Source of the DNA: an uncultured Saccharospirillaceae bacterium
GTDB taxonomy: Bacteria > Bacteroidota > Bacteroidia > Flavobacteriales_D > CAJJDF01
NCBI GenBank assembly: GCA_950054195.1
Contig: CATLPG010000028.1
Location: forward strand, 1 to 37,454
Length of the DNA stretch: 37,454 nucleotides
Reading direction: 5' to 3'
Made by a program: the position numbers and the translations under genes. This document shows positions 32,601 to 37,454 of this stretch, piece by piece. Every line of letters begins with the position of its first letter. The stretch's first letter is position 1. The notes below the pieces were generated by a model. That model was not told the origin of the DNA. It was given only the letters and a program-made list of their open reading frames with translations, and did not search any database.

Positions 32601-34315
32601 GAGAAATATGTTTTGGTTCATTTTTCCCATTTGGGATGGATAGCTTAGATCAATCTGGAGTTTATTCGGATACACTGCAAAATGCTGAAGGGTGTGATAG
32701 TATATCAACTGTTGAGTTAAGTATAGCAGCTGTATTAAGAGATTCAATTATTGATACCATTTGCTTTGGAAGTTACTATTTGTTTGGAACTGATTCCTTA
32801 GTACAGTCTGGAGTTTATAATGATACATTAAAAACTGCATTAAATTGTGATAGTATTAGTACCATCTCCTTGCATGTGAACGGAGTTTTGAGAGATACCA
32901 TTTATGACACAACCTGTGTTGGATTTCCAGTAACGATTGGTAACATAACAACAAATACAAGTGGCATATATAATGATTCTGTAGTTAACGCAGATGGTTG
33001 TGATAGTATTATAAGTGTCGTTTTATATGTTACGCCAATTTTGAGAGACACTATCTATGATTCTATTTGTAAAGGGACATATTATTATTTAAGTATTGAT
33101 TCGGTAAATCAATCAGGGATTTATGATGATACAATAAAAAATAGTGCTGGGTGTGATAGTATAACTACTATTCATTTATTTGTCAAGCCAATTTTGAGAG
33201 ATACACTCATTGATTTTGTTTGTGAAACATATCAGTATAATTTTAATGGTAGAATCTTTTTAGAGGATACAATCGTATCAGACACATTAAAAAATTCACA
33301 AGGTTGTGATAGTATTATTGTGTTGGAGTTAACACAAGTAGAAAGTAAGCGAGATACTATTAATGAGGAAATTTGTCAGTTTGAGTCTTATTTGTTTGCT
33401 GGACAATATTTCTTTCAAACAGGCTTTTATAGTGATACTCTAGTAAGTCCATCAACATCTTGTGATAGCATCATTACACTATCTTTGCAGGTAAATCCTA
33501 CCCAAACGATCTACTTATATGATACCATATGCGAAACCAACTATTACTTGTTTGGAGGAGATAGTTTAACGCTTTCAGGCATTTATACAGATAGTTTAGT
33601 TAATTCATTAGGATGCGATAGCATTACTGTTTTAAACTTAAATGTTACCAGTACAGAAGAATTCTCTTTTACAGAGAGCATTTGTGATGGAGACACCTTG
33701 TTTTATGGAGGAATTGAAATTTTTGAATCTGGTGTGTATTATGATACAGTTAATGCCTCGAGCGGTTGTTTATTAATTAATACGTTAATTATACAAAAAC
33801 TGCCACTACCCTTACTGTTTTTAGAAGGAGATACCTCTACTTGTGAAGGAGAAAATGCTTCTTTGTCCGTAACCACTAGCGGAAGTTTAGTAACATGGAA
33901 TACAGGGGATACAACCAACTTCATAGAAGTAGATTCACAAGGTATGTATATTGCCTATGCTTTAGACGACCTTGGGTGTGTAGCAAGTGATTCTATGTAT
34001 GTACGTGTGGATACATGTAATTCTGATACATGCCATATTTTTGCTCCAAACAGTTTTACACCTAATGGAGATGGGGTAAATGATTTCTTTTATTTAGGAG
34101 CTTCGGATGGCTGTAGTTTTATAGATTACAGATTAAGGATTTTTGATCGTTGGGGAGAAGTGATTTTTGAAACTAATGATGAAACAGAGCTTTGGGATGG
34201 TAAAAAAGATGGAGTGATATGCAAATCCGAGGCCTACATTTATTTAATTACTTATAAAAAAGCAGGAAGTGTTGAAGATAAAAGAGTACATGGTGTATTA
34301 CAATTAATTAGGTAA
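29615..34315 (+). CDS. Giant surface protein with 22 tandem 51-residue repeats and T9SS type B C-terminal domain
   Basis: A 1566-residue secreted protein read from TTG at 29615, since the signal peptide begins directly there (RRILFNIIFLVFF, ending SISQ). Residues ~21-276 hold an Ig-like and two or three small Cys-containing modules. Then come 22 tandem units of 51 residues (unit 20 has 52), each with RDT..., a Cys in IC(L/F)G, GxYxDTL and GCDSI. Most units have two cysteines. After unit 22 a short Ig-like module (SGSLVTWNTGDT) leads to the gliding-motility-associated domain PNSFTPNGDGVNDFF, DRWGEVIF and LQLIR at the end. This is a long, stalk-like adhesin or sheath candidate delivered through the T9SS. 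It stands alone between the minus-strand cargo gene and tRNA-Gln. Confidence 0.93.
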   Translation: MRRILFNIIFLVFFINYSISQTTVLLGPNEVMIGDTIVYTIDGTLCTGVDSCNYSLTSSFSNVFIVNADSIDCGNQFKVAFDSCGVFTLDALRPCDGFTIGSFSVRVRDIPPSPVGVFDTICENDSTILSSSCAAGDLFWYDDTITPNLLFLGDNYQTPTLDTTTTFYARCETNCDSSFYTPFKVTIREAPSQPNFLQASDSIECVPFNTVLSGTVDAGIIRWFSNSVDTGIGIANVQTITSDTRFYAKAYLESNPEGCRYSVEADSILLIAKYPIYDTIYDTTCQGKVVSHGIFNATNSGIYNDTLVADNGCDSIVTLILHVTPPPRDTIYASICFGSTYSFGGMNYGATGNYFDTTLTAEGCDSITMLDLFVRPLIQRILFVGTCEGIPYDFNGKQLDSSGVYSDTLVTPAGCDSAITVSLDVFPIERNTIDSTVCAGKNVVFGGNPRDTAGQYYDTTFDIFGCMIITELDLSITDPPTFNENATICSGQSFMWNGNSLIASGVYYDTTVKPDGCDSITILTLTVTDTIRDTLDVNICLGTSYSFGGNLLDSAGFYSDTLVSPEGCDSISILNLTIDPIIRDTANVFTCLGTSFSFGGNNVDTTGYYSDTLVSPAGCDSISVIYLTIEPIIRDTFDVNICLGTSYSFAGQNLNSTGYYSDTLVSPAGCDSISILSLVIDPIIRDTFNVNICLGTSYSFAGQNLDSTGRYSDTLVSPAGCDSISILSLVIDPIIRDTFDVNICLGTSYSFAGQNLDSTGHYSDTLVSPAGCDSISILSLTIDPIIRDTFNVNICLGTSYSFAGQNLDSTGHYSDTLVSPAGCDSISILSLVIDPIIRDTFDVNICLGTSYSFAGQNLDSTGHYSDTLVSSAGCDSISVLNLVIDPIIRDSISETICFGSTYNFGGDLLNAPGIYNDTLTTSIGCDSISVIDLSVDPIIRDSIIDTICFGTTYSFGVNSLDASGVYNDTLKTTVNCDSISTISLYVTPIIRDTFQREICFGSFFPFGMDSLDQSGVYSDTLQNAEGCDSISTVELSIAAVLRDSIIDTICFGSYYLFGTDSLVQSGVYNDTLKTALNCDSISTISLHVNGVLRDTIYDTTCVGFPVTIGNITTNTSGIYNDSVVNADGCDSIISVVLYVTPILRDTIYDSICKGTYYYLSIDSVNQSGIYDDTIKNSAGCDSITTIHLFVKPILRDTLIDFVCETYQYNFNGRIFLEDTIVSDTLKNSQGCDSIIVLELTQVESKRDTINEEICQFESYLFAGQYFFQTGFYSDTLVSPSTSCDSIITLSLQVNPTQTIYLYDTICETNYYLFGGDSLTLSGIYTDSLVNSLGCDSITVLNLNVTSTEEFSFTESICDGDTLFYGGIEIFESGVYYDTVNASSGCLLINTLIIQKLPLPLLFLEGDTSTCEGENASLSVTTSGSLVTWNTGDTTNFIEVDSQGMYIAYALDDLGCVASDSMYVRVDTCNSDTCHIFAPNSFTPNGDGVNDFFYLGASDGCSFIDYRLRIFDRWGEVIFETNDETELWDGKKDGVICKSEAYIYLITYKKAGSVEDKRVHGVLQLIR
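30443..33811 (+). repeat. Tandem coding repeat, 22 units of ~153 bases
   Basis: Units begin every 153 bases (for example 31208, 31361, 31514, 31667, 31820, 31973, 32126, 32279), with one 156-base unit starting at 33350. Units 8-12 (31514-32278) are nearly identical, while the outer units keep only Cys, DT, Y and GCDSI. Within units 8-12, synonymous differences group units 9 and 11 together and units 10 and 12 together. Confidence 0.93.
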
Positions 34316-34340
34316 ACACATATCGAAAAAAGTAAAAGCT

Positions 34341-34373
34341 TTTGTTTTTTCTTTCTAATTTTTTTTATCTTTA
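34341..34373 (+). promoter_or_regulatory. Bacteroidota-type promoter of tRNA-Gln
   Basis: TTTG at 34341-34344, a 21-base T-rich spacer, then TATCTTTA at 34366-34373 (7 of 8 to TAnnTTTG). The tRNA begins 18 bases later. It is similar in form to the tRNA-Ser promoter but the -7 box is less exact. Confidence 0.65.
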
Positions 34374-34391
34374 CGTCCCGATTAGGGAGAT

Positions 34392-34464
34392 TGTCTCATG
34401 GTGTAACTGGCAACACGTCTGGTTTTGGTCCAGAAGAGTCTAGGTTCGAGCCCTAGTGAGACAA
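34392..34464 (+). tRNA. tRNA-Gln (anticodon UUG)
   Basis: A 73-base class I tRNA. The acceptor TGTCTCA (34392-34398) pairs with TGAGACA (34457-34463), and the discriminator is A34464. The first-pair U1-A72 is typical of glutamine tRNA. The anticodon arm TCTGG-TTTTGGT-CCAGA gives TTG, and the T arm is CTAGGTTCGAGCCCTAG. The 3' CCA is not encoded. Confidence 0.97.
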
Positions 34465-34474
34465 CAGAATAAAG

Positions 34475-34512
34475 CCTCAATTAGTTCGTTTTGAATTGAT
34501 TGAGGTTTTTTT
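34475..34512 (+). terminator. Intrinsic terminator after tRNA-Gln
   Basis: A 13-bp stem, CCTCAATTAGTTC (34475-34487) with GAATTGATTGAGG (34493-34505), two G.U pairs, a GTTTT loop, and a T run to 34512. Confidence 0.92.
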
Positions 34513-34545
34513 GTGAGGATTATTTATGCTTTTAGATATTTCGAT

Positions 34546-35628
34546 ATGAAAAAATACTTATTAAATACGTTTGTATGCGTATGTTTAAGCTATACAGGCT
34601 TTAGCCAGTTATTAGACTCAGGGAATTTAAAATTAAACGGCTATCTAGAAACTTATTATATCTATGATTTTAATGAGCCAGTAACTAACGATCGCCCCGA
34701 TTTTTTCTATTCGTTTGATCGGCATAATGAGATAAACATCAACTTAGGTGCTATTATGCTTTCGTATGAAAGTGAAAGAATAAAATCAAAAATAGCTTTA
34801 ATGTCTGGCACATATGCACGAGCCAATCTAGCGCATGAACCTTCTATCTATAGAAGTATTCTAGAAGCTACAATAAGTTATAAGCTCAGTGAAAAAAGTA
34901 ATACTTGGGTAACTGCTGGAGTTTTTCCTTCTCACATCGGTTTTGAAAGTGCAATTGGAGCAGATTGTTTTAATATGACCAGAAGTTTAATGGCCGAAAG
35001 TTCTCCTTACTATTTGGCTGGAGCTAAAATTAATCACACAACAAAAAATGAAAAATGGGAAGTTGGTTTAACTGTAGCTAACGGGTGGCAAAGAATTCAT
35101 CGATCAGAACCGCTGGAAAGCATAGGTGTTGGACATAACTTGAGCTATATGCCTACAGATAAGTTATCATTAAACAGTAATTCCTATGTAGGAGAGGTTG
35201 CTAGAGATAGTTCAGCTGTTATGAGATATTTTCATGATTTTTATTCTGAAATAAAGCTTTCAAATAGCATGGATATTATCCTTGGTTTTGATATTGGTGC
35301 TCAACAATCAAGTATTAACCGAGATGAATATTTCTTTTGGTATACTCCAGCGGTTATTGCTAGATATAAAATTTCCGAAAAACTTCGTTTAGGAGGTCGA
35401 TTAGAATACTATGATGATCCAGATGAAGTAATTATAACAAGTATAGAACAAAATGGTTTTAGTGTATTCGGAGGATCGCTAAATTTAGACGTACAATTAT
35501 CCGATCGTTTATTATTTAGAACCGAAGCACGAGGATTTTTATCCGAAAAATTTATTTTCAGACAAGATAATTTACTGGTTAACTATAATTTCTTTATAGG
35601 AAGTTCCTTATCATTTAAACTAGAATAA
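34546..35628 (+). CDS. Outer-membrane beta-barrel porin (BBP2/OmpL-like)
   Basis: A 360-residue porin-like protein. The ATG at 34546 gives a clean signal peptide (KKYLLNTFVCVCLSYTGFSQ); an in-frame GTG at 34513 directly follows the tRNA terminator's T run and would add 11 poorly fitting residues. The mature protein begins LKLNGYLETYYIYDFNEP, the standard opening of putative beta-barrel porin 2 proteins, and continues with the DRHNEININLGAIMLSYES strand and a series of amphipathic strands. It closes with SSLSFKLE, a Phe-containing terminal strand. About 14-16 strands are expected. The substrate is unknown. It is monocistronic, with its promoter in the short region behind the tRNA. Confidence 0.88.
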   Translation: MKKYLLNTFVCVCLSYTGFSQLLDSGNLKLNGYLETYYIYDFNEPVTNDRPDFFYSFDRHNEININLGAIMLSYESERIKSKIALMSGTYARANLAHEPSIYRSILEATISYKLSEKSNTWVTAGVFPSHIGFESAIGADCFNMTRSLMAESSPYYLAGAKINHTTKNEKWEVGLTVANGWQRIHRSEPLESIGVGHNLSYMPTDKLSLNSNSYVGEVARDSSAVMRYFHDFYSEIKLSNSMDIILGFDIGAQQSSINRDEYFFWYTPAVIARYKISEKLRLGGRLEYYDDPDEVIITSIEQNGFSVFGGSLNLDVQLSDRLLFRTEARGFLSEKFIFRQDNLLVNYNFFIGSSLSFKLE

Positions 35629-35778
35629 TAATTTCTTACGGGTGTACTTCCTCTACAGTTTGTAGATTATTTCTTCAATAATTCATGATGTTTATGTAGT
35701 CGTTTGCCTAATCATCAGATGATTGCTAATGATTTTGTTCATGGAACACTTTTTGGACTACATAAATCAAAAAAAACT

Positions 35779-36339
35779 ATGAGTACATTAAGTAACAAAA
35801 GAGTAGCCATTTTAGCAACCGATGGTTATGAACAAAGTGAGTTAGAATCTCCAATGGTTGCATTAAAAAGTCAAGGTGTAAAAGTTGATATTGTATCACC
35901 AAGTGCTAAAGAAATAACTGGATGGTCAAATGGTAATTGGTCTAAAACACAATCGGTAGATGTTGAACTAGAAAATGCACATGCAAAAGATTATGATGCA
36001 TTGGTTTTACCTGGTGGCGTTATAAACCCAGATAAATTAAGAAGAAATGACAAAGCAGTTTCATTTGTAAGAAACTTTTTTGAGCAACATAAACCAGTAG
36101 CGGCTATTTGTCATGCACCATGGCTTTTAGTAGAAGCAGATGTAGTAAATGGAAGAAAAATGACATCTTTTCATTCTATTAGTAAAGATTTAAAAAATGC
36201 TGGAGCTGATTGGGTAAATGAAGCTGTGGTAGTAGATAGTGGTTTAATTACTTCAAGATCTCCTCAAGATTTAGAAGCTTTCAACGCTAAACTAATAGAA
36301 GAAGTTAAGGAAGGGAAGCACGAAGAGCAAACAGTGTAA
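35779..36339 (+). CDS. PfpI/DJ-1 family protein (YhbO-like)
   Basis: A 186-residue DJ-1/PfpI protein. It starts with NKRVAILATDGYEQSELESP, which includes the conserved acidic partner residue of the catalytic cysteine. The nucleophile is Cys in AAICHAPWLLVEADVV with an adjacent His, the nucleophile-elbow motif of YhbO/PfpI. The C-terminal DSGLITSRSPQDLEAF completes the fold. Members have been described as deglycases, chaperones or proteases, and the in vivo activity is debated. The ATG at 35779 was chosen because family proteins begin just before KRVAIL; an in-frame TTG at 35704 would add 25 residues unlike the family. It is followed by a bidirectional terminator. Confidence 0.92.
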   Translation: MSTLSNKRVAILATDGYEQSELESPMVALKSQGVKVDIVSPSAKEITGWSNGNWSKTQSVDVELENAHAKDYDALVLPGGVINPDKLRRNDKAVSFVRNFFEQHKPVAAICHAPWLLVEADVVNGRKMTSFHSISKDLKNAGADWVNEAVVVDSGLITSRSPQDLEAFNAKLIEEVKEGKHEEQTV

Positions 36340-36360
36340 TGCTGAGATTAGCATATAAAC

Positions 36361-36392
36361 AAAAAACACCTTCAAATTGAAGGTGTTTTTTT
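36361..36392. terminator. Bidirectional intrinsic terminator
   Basis: A 12-bp stem, AAAAACACCTTC (36362-36373) with GAAGGTGTTTTT (36379-36390) around an AAATT loop, flanked by A residues on the left and T residues on the right. It separates the convergent PfpI-like gene and the T9SS repeat gene, and can end both transcripts. Confidence 0.92.
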
Positions 36393-36414
36393 ATACACGA
36401 TATTCTAATTTATA

Positions 36415-37454
36415 TTAAAAGGTAATCATTGATTTGGATGCAACTGTAACACCGTCTACAAATAAAGTGTAAAGGTAAGTTCCATTTTCAACCATTGAGA
36501 TAGGTATTATAACGCTGCCGTGTCCGGTTCCATCTAACCTTAATTCTTTTACTAATTGCCCATTAGATGCAAAAATTTTAAGTGATGCAGTATTCACTGT
36601 GTTTGGTAAATAATACTTAACCGTTGTAAAATCATTAAATGGATTTGGCTCGTTTTGAAATAGTAAAGGGTTGTCCTCATCTTCAGTTGACGTACCTACT
36701 TGCTCAATGTAAGTAGATTGAGAACAACAAGCATCTAATTCATCTTCTAAAGAGTCTACTTTGTTTTGAAGTGCAGCAATTGATGCATCAGCACTAGCTT
36801 TATTTGCATCTATTTGATTTTGTAAATTATCGAATAATGAAGCAAAATCAACAGAGTTACCAGCACTAATTTGAAGTTCTGTTCCAGATAATGTTAATAC
36901 TTGATCATCTGTATTATCAAGGTAAGGCTTCAAATCTACATCGTTTCCTTCGGAAATAGTCAATGTATCATTAGTAATGCTTAGTGTTTGATCGTCAGTA
37001 TCTGTATCAATAGTTGATAAATCAACAGAGTTACCACCAGTGATCGATAAAGTACTTCCTGATAAAGAAACTGTCTGAGCATCTGTATTATCTAAATAAG
37101 GTTTTAAATCTACATCATTACCATTAGCAATGGTTAATGTATCATCAGTAATAGCTAAAGTCTGTGCGTCTGTATTGTCTAAGTATCCGCTTAAGTCTAC
37201 AGAGTTACCATCAGCAATGGCCAGTGTGTTTGCAGTTAAGGATAATGTTTGATCATCAGTGTCCGTATCAATAGAAGCTAAGTCAATTGTATTACCACCA
37301 GTAATGGTAAGATCAGTACCAGATAAAGAAACAGTTTGTGCATCTGTATTATCTAAATAACCGCTTAAGTCTACAGAGTTACCATCAGCAATGGCCAGTG
37401 TGTTTGCAGTTAAGGATAATGTTTGATCATCAGTGTCCGTATCAATAGAAGCTA
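36415..37454 (-). CDS. Repeat-rich secreted protein with T9SS type A sorting domain (5' end outside the window)
   Basis: The frame is open on the minus strand from the window edge to the stop at 36415, about 346 codons, with the start not seen. It consists of pairs of short beta-type units, for example LSGSTLSITGGNSVDLS, IDTDTDDQTLS and GNDVDLKPYLDNTDAQ, with a 58-residue (174-base) period. A coiled-coil-like helix follows (LQNQIDANKA, then IAALQNKVDSLEDELDACC), then a type A sorting domain: NEPNPFNDFTTVKYYL, LKIFASNGQLVKEL, NGTYLYTLFVDG and a final SKSMITF. The repeats resemble head or stalk modules of trimeric fibre-like proteins common in Flavobacteriia. A stalk or adhesin role is inference. 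Confidence 0.9.
   Translation of the reverse strand, partial: ASIDTDTDDQTLSLTANTLAIADGNSVDLSGYLDNTDAQTVSLSGTDLTITGGNTIDLASIDTDTDDQTLSLTANTLAIADGNSVDLSGYLDNTDAQTLAITDDTLTIANGNDVDLKPYLDNTDAQTVSLSGSTLSITGGNSVDLSTIDTDTDDQTLSITNDTLTISEGNDVDLKPYLDNTDDQVLTLSGTELQISAGNSVDFASLFDNLQNQIDANKASADASIAALQNKVDSLEDELDACCSQSTYIEQVGTSTEDEDNPLLFQNEPNPFNDFTTVKYYLPNTVNTASLKIFASNGQLVKELRLDGTGHGSVIIPISMVENGTYLYTLFVDGVTVASKSMITF
37187..37454 (-). repeat. 174-base direct repeat with a 94-base identical block
   Basis: Bases 37187-37280 and 37361-37454 are identical over 94 bases, at a 174-base offset. The second copy runs into the window edge, so the identity may extend further. It lies inside the minus-strand repeat protein and encodes the DTDTDDQ...ANTLAIADGNSVDLSG part of the unit. 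Confidence 0.93.

Noticed and set aside
30443-33811. CRISPR-like regular repeats
   Set aside because: The period is 153 bases, in frame with a single open reading frame, with no unique spacers; it is a protein repeat.
34513-34545. GTG start for the porin gene
   Set aside because: It directly follows the T run of the tRNA-Gln terminator and lengthens the signal peptide with poorly fitting residues.
36415-37454. Prophage tail fibre gene
   Set aside because: The repeats resemble fibre modules but the gene ends in a T9SS type A sorting domain and no phage genes are nearby.

Overview
The window is an AT-rich chromosomal segment from a member of the Bacteroidota, most likely class Flavobacteriia, order Flavobacteriales. 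The evidence is the gldE-gldD pair behind ssb, five secreted proteins with type IX secretion (T9SS) C-terminal sorting domains of both type A and type B, tRNA promoters of the Bacteroidota form (TTTG about 20 bases upstream of TAnnTTTG), the absence of Shine-Dalgarno sequences, and many TAAATG zero-gap gene junctions. Genus cannot be told from the sequence alone.

Layout. 1-520: the 3' end of a 23S rRNA gene, a 5S rRNA gene and a strong terminator. 533-5246 (+): a housekeeping run of transaldolase, a YciO/Sua5-type protein, a fused SpmA-SpmB-like membrane protein, a TPR-like lipoprotein, mazG, an ECF sigma factor and a tiny soluble zinc-binding anti-sigma candidate. 5221-7516 (-): rhomboid protease, dapF and a GNAT acetyltransferase. 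7705-13611 (+): an FG-GAP T9SS cargo protein, an S4 RNA-binding protein, a small unknown, ssb, gldE, gldD and an exported unknown. 13819-19322 (-): an ECF sigma factor, a membrane-anchored protein with anti-sigma-like topology and a PKD plus degenerate sorting-like domain outside, a small exported protein, a large CUB/P-domain/PKD type B cargo protein, and a small membrane protein. 19449-25397 (+): malate dehydrogenase, L,D-transpeptidase, AcpH-like protein, paaG, paaH, tRNA-Ser(GCU), a hemerythrin-like protein and a CsbD-like protein; one small unknown gene lies on the minus strand. 25457-29380: an AidB-like acyl-CoA dehydrogenase (-), an 11-residue-repeat exported protein (+), an outer-membrane barrel (-) and a type A cargo protein (-). 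29615-37454: a 1566-residue adhesin-like type B cargo protein with 22 tandem 51-residue units, tRNA-Gln(UUG), a porin, a PfpI/DJ-1 protein, and the C-terminal part of a repeat-rich type A cargo protein (-) that runs off the window.

How it fits together. About half the window is central metabolism and information processing with ordinary family members. The rest is envelope biology: exported structural proteins delivered by the T9SS, gliding-motility genes, a porin, and two sigma/anti-sigma modules. The most unusual module is the minus-strand locus at 13819-19322. There a putative inner-membrane anti-sigma protein carries, on its outer side, the PKD and gliding-motility-associated C-terminal folds normally found on secreted cargo, and a real cargo gene of that architecture lies just downstream. 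I propose, as inference only, that this is a self-monitoring circuit for T9SS cargo. Other points worth attention are the SFPD 11-residue-repeat protein, the higher-order organisation of the 51-residue repeats, and several REP-like or low-complexity intergenic repeats.
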